Below are positions 34,278 to 42,481 of a stretch of 64,000 nt of DNA, piece after piece (the first letter of the stretch is position 1; every line of letters begins with the position of its first letter). Source of the DNA: Streptomyces neyagawaensis (lineage in GTDB: Bacteria; Actinomycetota; Actinomycetes; Streptomycetales; Streptomycetaceae); assembly GCF_023516595.1 (NCBI RefSeq), contig NZ_JAMGBG010000011.1, positions 310,001 to 374,000 on the forward strand. The letters are read 5' to 3'. The notes beneath the pieces are model-generated. The model saw only the letters and a list, made by a program, of their open reading frames with translations, was not told the origin of the DNA and made no database searches. A program made the position numbers and the translations under genes.

Positions 34278-36392
34278 ATGAGCAGTGCGCAGCCCACCGC
34301 CCGACCCGCAACGCCGCCCCGCACCCAGCCACCGACCGACGCACCCCGCGACGCGCTGCGTACCAGCGGCCTGCGCGCCATCCTCGCGCCACGGTCGGTC
34401 GCGCTGGTCGGCGCGTCACGGCGCAACCTCCAACTTGCCGCCAACGTCCGACGGGGCTCGGCCGAGGCCGTAGGCATCCATCCGAACAACTCCGAAGTGG
34501 CCGGACTGCCGTGTGTCCCGTCGCTGGCGGCGTTGCCGGCACCACCCGAACTCGCCGTGCTCGCGGTGGGCCCGGCGACCGTCGCGGCGAGTATGCGGGA
34601 CGCTCTCGCGCTCGGCGTGCGGTCGTTCGTGGTCCCCGGTCTCGGTGTCGAATCCGGAGCCGACGGCCCGGCCGCCGTACGGGAGTTGCACCGGATCGCC
34701 GAGGACTTCGCAGCCGCGGTCCTCGGCCCCAACTGCATGGGCTCGGCCAGCCCGGATTCGCCCTCGGCCTGGCTCGGGACCATCCCCGCGTCCTTCCTGC
34801 CGGGCTCGGTCGCGATCGTGAGCCAGTCGGGCTCCATAGCCGACGCGTTCCTCGCGCTCGGCCCGCGCTACGGCTTCAGCGGAGTCGTCTCCTGCGGCGC
34901 GGAACTCAACCGTGACGCCGCGGACTGGGTCGCCCACTTCGCGGCCGATCCGGCGACCAGGGTGATCGGGCTGTTCCTGGAGACGGTGCGGCGGCCCCAT
35001 GCCTTCCGCCAGGCCCTGCGCGTCGCGGCCGAGGCGGGCAAGCCCGTGGTGTGCCTGAAGATCGGGCGCAGCGAACAGGCTCGCCGTGCCGCCCTCGCCC
35101 ACACCGGCGCGATCGTCGGGTCGCACGCGGCCTTCTCCGCCGTGCTGCGCTCCCACGGTGTCCTCCAGGTGGACGACCTGCCGGAGATGATCGAACTCCT
35201 CGGTGTGTTCTCGACCGCACGCCGGCCCACCGGAGGAAGGATCGGCGCGGTCACCGAGTCCGGAGCCGAAGCGGCCCTACTGGGTGATCACGCCGAGCGC
35301 AACGGGCTGACCTTTCCCGCTCTCCCGGAGTCGATCCAGCGGCGGCTGCGCGCCGACCATCCGCTGCTGCCGACGGACAACCCGCTCGACCCGTGGGCGA
35401 TCGCCGAACCGGTGGCCGCGTTCTCGGCCGCGATCGAAGCGCTGGCCGACGCCGGTGCGTACGACCTCCTGATCGGGCAGGTCGACCTGTCCCGCCACCG
35501 GGGCGAGACCGAGCAGACGTGGTGCGGCGCGGTCGTGCGCGCCCTGGCCGACGCGGGCCGTCGTACGAACACCTTCACCGCGGTGACGACGGTGCATCAC
35601 ACCGACCCTCCCGAAGCCCTCGCACGCTATGCCGCCGAGCATGACGTCTGCCTGCTCAAGGGCATCGGATCAGGTCTGACGGCCATCGCCCGCGCCGCCG
35701 CCTGGTCCCCGGGAGCGGGCCTGCCGGACGCGGCGGTGCCACCCCCTCGCACGGCCGGCATCGCCGGCGCACTGGCCGGGCTGCCCGCGGGTCCGCTCTC
35801 CGAGTTCGACTCCTCGGCGCTGCTGGAAGGCAACGGCGTCGCCTTCGCCCGGCGCCTCCTCGCCGAGTCGCCCGACGACGCCGTCGAGGCGGCGAGGACG
35901 CTCGGGTTCCCGGTGGTCGTCAAGACGGACGGCCCGGCCCACAAGGCACGCGCGGGTGGCGTCATGCTCAACCTCAACGGCCCCGAGGCGGTGTCCGACG
36001 CCGCGACGCGACTGGCCGGCCGCGTGCTCGTGGCCGAACAGATCGCCCCGGGCCTTGAGGTGTTCTGCGGCATGGTGCGCGATCCGGTCTGGGGGCCTGT
36101 CTACGCCCTGGGCCGTGGCGGCACCGAGGTCGAGAGCACCACACCGGTCACCTTCGTCGGCCCTCTCACCCCCGAGCTGGTGCGGCTCATGGTCAGCCGG
36201 GCCGGGCTCGAGACATGGCAGTCGCCGCTGGCCGGAGCGCTGCTGGCCATGGACGCCCTGGCGCGCGGCGCGCCACGCATCGGCGAGATCGACATCAACC
36301 CCGTCGTCTGCGCTCCGGACGGCGGGGCCCGAGCGGTCGACGCACTGATCGTGCTCACGGCCGACGCTTCCCCCGACGAGGACTCACCATGA
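34278..36392 (+). CDS. ADP-forming acyl-CoA synthetase (fused alpha-beta, ATP-grasp)
   Basis: 704 residues from the ATG at 34278 (GGGAGAACC upstream). The N-terminal CoA-binding domain (LAPRSVALVGASRRN, NNSEVAGLP), the succinyl-CoA ligase-like domain with GPNCMG and SQSGSIADAF, and phospho-His275 in LAHTGAIVGSH are followed by a C-terminal ATP-grasp domain (FPVVVKTDGPAHKARAGGV, GEIDINPVV). The order matches acetyl-CoA synthetase (ADP-forming)/Pat-like proteins without the acetyltransferase domain. It would activate the acid made by the next enzyme. The four-base overlap with the aldehyde dehydrogenase gene implies one operon. Confidence 0.88.
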   Translation: MSSAQPTARPATPPRTQPPTDAPRDALRTSGLRAILAPRSVALVGASRRNLQLAANVRRGSAEAVGIHPNNSEVAGLPCVPSLAALPAPPELAVLAVGPATVAASMRDALALGVRSFVVPGLGVESGADGPAAVRELHRIAEDFAAAVLGPNCMGSASPDSPSAWLGTIPASFLPGSVAIVSQSGSIADAFLALGPRYGFSGVVSCGAELNRDAADWVAHFAADPATRVIGLFLETVRRPHAFRQALRVAAEAGKPVVCLKIGRSEQARRAALAHTGAIVGSHAAFSAVLRSHGVLQVDDLPEMIELLGVFSTARRPTGGRIGAVTESGAEAALLGDHAERNGLTFPALPESIQRRLRADHPLLPTDNPLDPWAIAEPVAAFSAAIEALADAGAYDLLIGQVDLSRHRGETEQTWCGAVVRALADAGRRTNTFTAVTTVHHTDPPEALARYAAEHDVCLLKGIGSGLTAIARAAAWSPGAGLPDAAVPPPRTAGIAGALAGLPAGPLSEFDSSALLEGNGVAFARRLLAESPDDAVEAARTLGFPVVVKTDGPAHKARAGGVMLNLNGPEAVSDAATRLAGRVLVAEQIAPGLEVFCGMVRDPVWGPVYALGRGGTEVESTTPVTFVGPLTPELVRLMVSRAGLETWQSPLAGALLAMDALARGAPRIGEIDINPVVCAPDGGARAVDALIVLTADASPDEDSP

Positions 36393-37786
36393 CCGACATC
36401 AAGTGCCACTACATCAACGGCCGCTGGTGCCCGCCGACGACCACGGACCGGACACCCGTCATCGACCCGGCCACCCACCTCGTCGTGGGTTCGGCGCCCG
36501 TCGGCGGCGCCGCCGACGTCGACGCGGCCGTCGCCGCCGCCCGTTCGGCCTTCCCCGGCTGGGCGGCCACACCACGGGCCGAACGGGCCCGGCTGCTCGG
36601 CGCGCTGGGCGAGCTCCTCCGCTCACATGCCGGGGAGCTGGCCCGGCTCGTCGAGACGGAGATGGGCGCACCGCAGGCGTTCGCGCTGAGCGAGCATGTC
36701 GGCACACCCATCGCCATCATCGACGACTACGTGGCCGGGCTCGCCCACGAACCCGACGAGGAGCGCATCGGGAACTCGCTCGTCGTCCGGGAGCCGATCG
36801 GCGTGGTCGCCGCGATCCTGCCCTGGAACTACCCGCTCTACCAGCTCGTCGCCAAAATCGTCCCGGCCCTGGCCGCGGGATGCACGGTCGTGGCCAAGCC
36901 GGCCGAGCTGACGCCCCTGGCGACCTTCCGCTTCACCGAACTCCTCGACGAAGCGGGCTTCCCCGCGGGCGTGTTCAACCTGGTCTTCGGCACCGGTCCC
37001 GTCGTGGGGGACGCGATGAGCCGTCATCCCGACGTGGACATGGTCTCCTTCACCGGATCGACCCGCGCGGGCGCCCTCGTCGGCCAGGCCGCCGCCGCGA
37101 CCGTCAAACGGGTCGCACTCGAACTCGGAGGCAAGTCGGCCAGCCTGGTCACGCCCGACGCGGACCTGGAGCAGGCGGTCACCGCGACCGTGCGGTACTG
37201 CATGACCAACTCCGGGCAGTGCTGCAACGCCTGGACCCGCCTCATCGTCCCGCGGTCCGCGAGGGACGACGTCGCCCGGATCGCCGCCCGTGTCGCCGCC
37301 GAGATCCAGCCCGAGCTGGGCCCGCTGGTGTCTCGCGACCAGTACGACCGCGTGCAGTCCCACATCGCGGCCGGGCTGGACGCCGGAGCGACACTGATCA
37401 CCGGTGGACTCGGGCATCCCGACGACCGGCCGGACGGCAACTACGCCAAGGTGACCGTCTTCGGCGACGTGACCCCGGAGATGACCATCGCCCAGGAAGA
37501 GATCTTCGGCCCGGTGCTGGCGATCCTCTCCTACGACACCCTCGACGAGGCGATCACGCTCGCCAACGACAGCCCCTACGGGCTGCACGGCGGCGTCTGG
37601 GCCGCGACCGCGGAAAGCGGCCTGGCGATCGCGCGGCGACTTCGCACCGGACAAGTGGACGTCAACGGCGCCGAGTTCAACATCGCGGCGCCCTTCGGCG
37701 GCTACAAGCAGTCCGGGAACGGCCGCGAACTCGGTCGCTACGGCCTTGAGGAGTTCCTGGAGACCAAGGCCATCCAACTCCTCTGA
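36389..37786 (+). CDS. NAD(P)-dependent aldehyde dehydrogenase
   Basis: 465 residues; the ATG at 36389 overlaps the preceding stop. Rossmann and catalytic motifs: PWNYPLYQLVAKIVPALAAG, FTGSTRAG, Glu245 in LELGGKSA, Cys279 in NSGQCCNAWTR, and EEIFGPVLAI. It matches broad-specificity class I/II dehydrogenases. Within this operon it probably oxidises the semialdehyde made by the aminotransferase to an acid that the ADP-forming synthetase converts to a CoA ester. The specificity cannot be fixed from sequence. Confidence 0.9.
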   Translation: MTDIKCHYINGRWCPPTTTDRTPVIDPATHLVVGSAPVGGAADVDAAVAAARSAFPGWAATPRAERARLLGALGELLRSHAGELARLVETEMGAPQAFALSEHVGTPIAIIDDYVAGLAHEPDEERIGNSLVVREPIGVVAAILPWNYPLYQLVAKIVPALAAGCTVVAKPAELTPLATFRFTELLDEAGFPAGVFNLVFGTGPVVGDAMSRHPDVDMVSFTGSTRAGALVGQAAAATVKRVALELGGKSASLVTPDADLEQAVTATVRYCMTNSGQCCNAWTRLIVPRSARDDVARIAARVAAEIQPELGPLVSRDQYDRVQSHIAAGLDAGATLITGGLGHPDDRPDGNYAKVTVFGDVTPEMTIAQEEIFGPVLAILSYDTLDEAITLANDSPYGLHGGVWAATAESGLAIARRLRTGQVDVNGAEFNIAAPFGGYKQSGNGRELGRYGLEEFLETKAIQLL

Positions 37787-37819
37787 CCCGCCCCGGCATT
37801 TCCTTCGGAGAGGCAGCAC

Positions 37820-39100
37820 ATGAGCACCACAGACGCCGACCGGCGTTCCGTATCCACTCCCGGCCTGTCATCGGTCGACATCGGCAGCCTTCCCCCCTTG
37901 GGCCAGGTGCCGACGCACATGCACGCGCAGGTCGTACGACCCGACCGCTACGGTGACCCGGCCCAGGCGTTCCGGCCCGAACTCGTACCCACCCCGGCCA
38001 TCGGACCGGACGAGGTACTCGTCGCCGTCATGGCCGCCGGCGTCAACTACAACAACGTCTGGGCCGCCCGCGGTTACCCCGTCGACCAGATCGGCACCCG
38101 ACAGAAGCGCGGCGAGACGGAGGACTTCCACGTCGGGGGTTCCGACGCCTCCGGCATCGTCTACGCCGTCGGCGACCAGGTCACCGGCATCACCGTCGGC
38201 GACCACGTGGTCATCCACCCGGGATGGTGGGACGCGGACGACCCCTGGATCACCGAGGGCCGCGACCAGATGATCGCGCCCAGCGCCCGGATCTGGGGCT
38301 ACGACACGAACTACGGGTCGTTCGGCCAGTTCGCCCGCGTCCAGGCCCACCAGGTGCTCCCGAAGGCCGACCACCTGACCTGGGAACAGGCCGCCGCACC
38401 CACACTCGTGGGCACCACCGCCTACCGCATGCTGCACGGCTGGGCCGGCAACACCGTCCAGGAGGGCGACGTCGTGCTCGTCTGGGGCGGCTCGGGCGGT
38501 CTGGGAACCCAGGCGTCGCAGCTCGCCCGGCTCGCCGGGGCCACGCCGGTGGCCGTTGTCTCGGACGAGGAACGCGGCAAGTACAGCGAACGCCACGGCG
38601 CCGTCGGCTGGATCGACCGCAGGGACTTCACCCACTGGGGCATCCCGCCCCTCGTCGACGACACGGCCGGTCAGAAGGAGTGGACCGCCGAGGCACGACG
38701 TTTCGGCAAGCGGCTCTGGGACATCGTCGGTGAGCGAAAGGATCCCGCGATCGTCTTCGAGCATCCCGGCGCGGCCACCATCCCCACCAGCGTCCTCGTC
38801 TGCCGGCCGGGCGGCATGGTCGTCATCTGCGCGGGAACCACCGGATACGACGCCGTCGTCGACCTGCGCTACCACTGGACGAGGCAGAAGCGTCTGCAGG
38901 GCTCACACGGCACCAACGACGCCCAGGCCGTCGCCTACAACGACCTCGTCCGTGACGGGAAGATCGATCCCTGCCTCGGACGTACCATCGCCTTCACCGA
39001 ACTCCCCGCGGCGCACGCGGCGATGGGGCGTGGGGAGGATGTCTTCGGCAATGTCGTCGCCCTCGTCGGTGCCCCGGGGCCCGGTACGGGCGCGTCCTGA
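37820..39100 (+). CDS. ccr: Crotonyl-CoA carboxylase/reductase family enzyme
   Basis: 426 residues. MDR-type NADPH reductase with GVNYNNVWAARG, VWGGSGGLGTQASQLA, VFEHPGAATIPTSVLVC and RQKRLQGSHGTN. CCRs reduce an enoyl-CoA while fixing CO2. Of the CO2-pocket residues of Streptomyces CCRs, the Asn (VNYNN) and His363 (GSHGTN) are kept, but the Phe-Glu pair in WGFETN is Tyr161-Asp162 here (WGYDTN). The substrate or the carboxylation efficiency may therefore differ. The usual partner genes (ethylmalonyl-CoA mutase, MeaB) are absent. Last gene of the TetR-linked operon; the symbol denotes the family. Confidence 0.82.
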   Translation: MSTTDADRRSVSTPGLSSVDIGSLPPLGQVPTHMHAQVVRPDRYGDPAQAFRPELVPTPAIGPDEVLVAVMAAGVNYNNVWAARGYPVDQIGTRQKRGETEDFHVGGSDASGIVYAVGDQVTGITVGDHVVIHPGWWDADDPWITEGRDQMIAPSARIWGYDTNYGSFGQFARVQAHQVLPKADHLTWEQAAAPTLVGTTAYRMLHGWAGNTVQEGDVVLVWGGSGGLGTQASQLARLAGATPVAVVSDEERGKYSERHGAVGWIDRRDFTHWGIPPLVDDTAGQKEWTAEARRFGKRLWDIVGERKDPAIVFEHPGAATIPTSVLVCRPGGMVVICAGTTGYDAVVDLRYHWTRQKRLQGSHGTNDAQAVAYNDLVRDGKIDPCLGRTIAFTELPAAHAAMGRGEDVFGNVVALVGAPGPGTGAS

Positions 39101-39125
39101 CGGGAGCGGGAGCACCGCACGTGAC

Positions 39126-39755
39126 TCACCGTCCGAGTGCGGCCTTCGCATAGGACAGGGCCAGCTCGCACGCGAACTTGGGTGTCATGCTCGGGTCGTC
39201 GAGGGCGACTTGGATGGTGAGCCCGTCGATGAAGGCGCCGAACCCCACGGAAAAGCGCTCGACGTCTTCCGGTTCGAGCGGAAGCTCACGGACGATGTCG
39301 GCGATCATGGCCCGCCACCGTTCGTCCTGTGCCGCACGGGTTGCCGCCACCTCTTCATGGCGCGTCGCCTGCGACCAGGTGTCGAGCCACAGAGCCCAGA
39401 GCTGGGGGTTGTCGTGCTCCGCGGAGAAGACCCACTCGACCAGGCGCCGCAGGCGTTCCTCGGGGGTGGCGCCGTCGGCGACAACCTGCTCGGCGGAGGC
39501 GTAGAAGTGTTCCTCCGCGTGCTTGAGAGCCTCCACCAGCAGGCGGTCGAGCGTGCGGAAGTGGTAGATGATGGTGGCACCGCTGACCCCGACCCGGTCG
39601 GCGATCTGGGCGATGCGGGTGTCGGCGAAGCCCCGTTCGCTGATGACGTCGGCGGCGGCGCGCAGGATCTGGTTCCGCCGGTCCTCGGTCTCGGACGCGA
39701 CACGCCGGACACGCCTGCCGTCGTCCTGTTCCGTCGCGAATCTGCCTCGTGGCAT
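39126..39755 (-). CDS. TetR family transcriptional regulator
   Basis: 209 residues. HTH at about 30-75: RRNQILRAAADVISERGFAD, TRIAQIADRVGVSGATIIYH. The C-terminal domain with WALWLDTWSQATRHEEVAA resembles TetR_C_6/BetI-type. It is convergent with the ccr gene (25-base gap). The site ATGAACGTTTAGTAG 70 bases upstream of its start recurs upstream of the aminotransferase operon, so it probably controls that operon and itself. A CoA ester or semialdehyde pathway intermediate is the likely ligand. Confidence 0.88.
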   Translation of the reverse strand: MPRGRFATEQDDGRRVRRVASETEDRRNQILRAAADVISERGFADTRIAQIADRVGVSGATIIYHFRTLDRLLVEALKHAEEHFYASAEQVVADGATPEERLRRLVEWVFSAEHDNPQLWALWLDTWSQATRHEEVAATRAAQDERWRAMIADIVRELPLEPEDVERFSVGFGAFIDGLTIQVALDDPSMTPKFACELALSYAKAALGR

Positions 39756-39824
39756 TCTCGCCCTCCCGCTGGACGGGCCCGTCGGACCCCCTCACCTGCC
39801 AGCCTACCGCCCCCAAGCTTTCGT

Positions 39825-39839
39825 ATGAACGTTTAGTAG
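39825..39839. promoter_or_regulatory. Candidate TetR site ATGAACGTTTAGTAG (tetR gene)
   Basis: Identical over 15 bases to 32746-32760, about 70 bases upstream of the tetR start. The matching sites at the two ends of the cluster support autoregulation plus control of the aminotransferase operon. Confidence 0.7.
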
Positions 39840-39989
39840 GGGCCGTGGACGGGCAGATCGTGCCCCCTCGCTGGGCGGCTGACCAGCCGCTCGCCCGCCC
39901 GACACCCGGGTTCGCGGCCGGGGGCTGGGCGAGAACGGCGGCGACGTCAGTCCCACACGCGACACGACCGCTCAGTCCGAGCAGGTGCC

Positions 39990-41450
39990 TCAGAACGGGA
40001 AGTGCGCCTGTTGCGTGGCGATGGTCACCCAACGTGTGTTGGAGAACGCCTCGATCCCCCAACGGCCACCGAAGCGGCCGTATCCGGATGCCTTCGCCCC
40101 GCCGAACGGTGCCTGGGGCTCGTCGGCCACCGACTGGTCGTTGATGTGCACGATGCCCGTGTGGATCCGGCGGGCGACGGCGAGCCCATGAGTGGCGTTC
40201 TCGGTGATGATGCCGCACGTCAGACCATGCGCGGTGTCATTGGCGAGGGCCACCGCCGTGTCGTCGTCGGTGAACGTCTCGACCACGCAGACGGGGCCGA
40301 AGGCCTCGGCGTGGTAGAGATCCGCCTCCTTCGGTACGCCGGTGAGAACGGTCGCCGGGTGTACCGCGCCCTCCGCCTCGCCGCCACCGACGAGAACCTT
40401 CGCGCCCTTGGCCACGGCGTCCGCCACCAGCCCGGCCACCCGTCGCGCGGCCTGCGCGCTCACCAGCGGGCCCACCACTGTGTGGGGATGCCCGGGATCG
40501 CCGGCCTGGAGCGAGGCCGCCTTGGCGGTGAACTTCTGGATGAACTCCTCGGCCAGGGACTCGTGGACGAGGATCCGGTCACCGGACATGCAGATCTGCC
40601 CGGCGTTCATGAACACACTGAAGGTCACGGCGTCGACGGCGTAGTCCACGTCGGCGTCATCGAGGACGAGAACGGCGTTCTTGCCGCCCAACTCCAATAC
40701 CGCTGGCTTCAGATGACGGGCCGCCAGCTCGCCGATGATGCGGCCCACACCCGTGGAGCCGGTGAAGTTCACCGCCCGTACCCGCTCGTCGGCGATCAAG
40801 GTCTGGGCGACCTCGGCGGCGTCCTCACGGGCGTTCGTGATCACGTTCAGCATCCCGTCCGGCAGCCCGGCCTCCCGCAGTACATCGGCGACCAGCAGTC
40901 CGCAGGCGATCGGCGCGTCCTCGCTGGCCTTGACGACGACCGTGTTACCGGCGGCCAAGGGCGCCGCCACGGCCCTCACGCCGAGGATGACCGGCGCGTT
41001 CCACGGCGCGAACGCGGCGACCACGCCCAGCGGTTCACGCACGGCCAGACCCAGCGCGCCCGGTTCCTGGGCGTTGAGCACCTCACCGCGCGGCGCGGTG
41101 ACGGCCGCGGCGGCCTCGCGCAGGATGTTCGCTGCCAGAGCCACGTTGAAGTACGCCCAGGGCCGGGTACCGCCCGCCTCCTGCGCCATCAGGTCAGCGA
41201 CCTGGTCACTCCGCCCCTCCAGCAGGTCGGCCGCCTTGAGGAAGATCGCGCGTCGGGCGAACGGGGTCGTCGACGCCCATTCCTCGAAAGCCGCGTGGGC
41301 CGCGTCCACGGCGCGCACGACGTCGTCGTGTCCCGCGGCGGCCACGGTGGCGTACACCTCCCCGGTGAAGGGGTTGATGTCGTCGGTGGTCCGTCCGGAG
41401 GCTGCGGGTACGTCTCTGCCGGCGATGAACAAGTCGCGGGTGATGGCCAT
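39990..41450 (-). CDS. Aldehyde dehydrogenase (benzaldehyde/vanillin dehydrogenase-like)
   Basis: 486 residues. Motifs: FAPWNAPVILGVRAVAAPLA, FTGSTGVGRIIGELAA, Glu253 in LELGGKNAVLVLDDAD, Cys287 in NAGQICMSGDR, HAEAFGPVCVV. The NAPVILGVRA and MNAGQICMS forms are typical of aromatic aldehyde dehydrogenases such as vanillin/benzaldehyde dehydrogenase. It is the last gene of the operon after the thiamine-diphosphate decarboxylase and hydroxyacid dehydrogenase, so it would oxidise the aldehyde released by decarboxylation to an acid. Confidence 0.9.
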   Translation of the reverse strand: MAITRDLFIAGRDVPAASGRTTDDINPFTGEVYATVAAAGHDDVVRAVDAAHAAFEEWASTTPFARRAIFLKAADLLEGRSDQVADLMAQEAGGTRPWAYFNVALAANILREAAAAVTAPRGEVLNAQEPGALGLAVREPLGVVAAFAPWNAPVILGVRAVAAPLAAGNTVVVKASEDAPIACGLLVADVLREAGLPDGMLNVITNAREDAAEVAQTLIADERVRAVNFTGSTGVGRIIGELAARHLKPAVLELGGKNAVLVLDDADVDYAVDAVTFSVFMNAGQICMSGDRILVHESLAEEFIQKFTAKAASLQAGDPGHPHTVVGPLVSAQAARRVAGLVADAVAKGAKVLVGGGEAEGAVHPATVLTGVPKEADLYHAEAFGPVCVVETFTDDDTAVALANDTAHGLTCGIITENATHGLAVARRIHTGIVHINDQSVADEPQAPFGGAKASGYGRFGGRWGIEAFSNTRWVTIATQQAHFPF

Positions 41451-41499
41451 GGGGGTGATCTCCTTGCTACGTAACGTCGTCGGTACGCGATGAGCCGTG

Positions 41500-42441
41500 T
41501 CAGGAAAGCCGGGTCGCGCAGTGGGCGGTGAGTTCGGAGGCTGCTGCCTCGACGTTGGCCGCGGCCCGGCTCATGCCGGCCAGTTCCTCCGGCGGGAGGT
41601 CCCAGGCCACGATGCGGCGCACGCCTTCGGGTCGCAGTTCGACGGGCACGGTGAGACTGGCGCCGTGGACGCCGTACTCGCCGTCCAGCACGACCGACGC
41701 GGGGACGACGGTCCCGGACCCGGTGCTCAGCGCCTCGATGAGGCGGGCGGTGCCCAGGCCGGTGGTCCAGGTGGAGGTGCGGCCGGAGTCGAGGGCGACG
41801 TGCTTGGTGTACCAGGTGTCCACATACTCCTCGGCCGCTGTGCGCTGCGCCTCGGTGAGGACGACGGGCTCGCCGCCGACCGTGATGCGGCTGTACAGCG
41901 GGACCTGGCCCTCGCCGTGTTCGCCCAGCATCCAGGCGCCGACGTCCCTCACCGGGACGCCGAGCGCGAAGGCGACGCCGGTGCGCAGCCGGAGGCTGTC
42001 GTTGAGGGTGTAGCCGATGAGCCGCTCGCGGGGCAGCCAGCCCTGCCGGTGCACCCATGTCAGCAGCGGGTCGACCGGGTTCGTGAGCATGAGGACCACA
42101 CCGCCGAAGTCCGCTCCGGCTTCCCGCACCGGGCGCAGGCACTCCTCCACGATCCGCGCGTTGTCGGCGAGGAAGACCGAGCGTGAGGAGTTCAGCCGCA
42201 GCGGGACGGCGGCGCTGAGGACGACCACGTCCGCGTCGAGGGCGTCCTCGGGGGCGCCGCCGCGCACGGTGTCGGCGGTGGTGCCGAGGCCGAGGGCGTT
42301 CTCCAGGTCCATGGTGTGGCTGGTGATCATGTTCGGCCGGGTGTCGACGAGCACGATCTCGTAGGTCCCCTGCGCGGAGAGCAGGTTGAACGCGGCGGAG
42401 GAGCCGATGCCGCCGGCGCCTCCGATGATGACGACCTTCAC
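41500..42441 (-). CDS. L-lactate/malate dehydrogenase family, putative mandelate-type dehydrogenase
   Basis: 313 residues from a GTG at 42441 (AGAAGGCACAG upstream). NAD fold VVIIGGAGGIGSSAAFNLL with Asp33 for NAD, a substrate loop AAVPLRLNSSRSVFLADNAR, and the catalytic His175 in MLGEHGEGQVPLYS. The family oxidises or reduces 2-hydroxy/2-oxo acids. The usual loop Gln (lactate) or Arg (malate) context is altered. Located directly after the benzoylformate decarboxylase-like gene, it probably makes that enzyme's 2-oxo-acid substrate from a hydroxy acid such as mandelate; this is inference. Confidence 0.82.
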   Translation of the reverse strand: MKVVIIGGAGGIGSSAAFNLLSAQGTYEIVLVDTRPNMITSHTMDLENALGLGTTADTVRGGAPEDALDADVVVLSAAVPLRLNSSRSVFLADNARIVEECLRPVREAGADFGGVVLMLTNPVDPLLTWVHRQGWLPRERLIGYTLNDSLRLRTGVAFALGVPVRDVGAWMLGEHGEGQVPLYSRITVGGEPVVLTEAQRTAAEEYVDTWYTKHVALDSGRTSTWTTGLGTARLIEALSTGSGTVVPASVVLDGEYGVHGASLTVPVELRPEGVRRIVAWDLPPEELAGMSRAAANVEAAASELTAHCATRLS

Positions 42442-42481
42442 GTGTCTGTGCCTTCTGTTCGGCGGGTCAGGAAGAGGCTGG

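Noticed and set aside
32804..34837. A 677-codon minus-strand frame opposite the aminotransferase
   Set aside because: Shadow frame with low-complexity composition; the plus-strand class III aminotransferase motifs explain this DNA.
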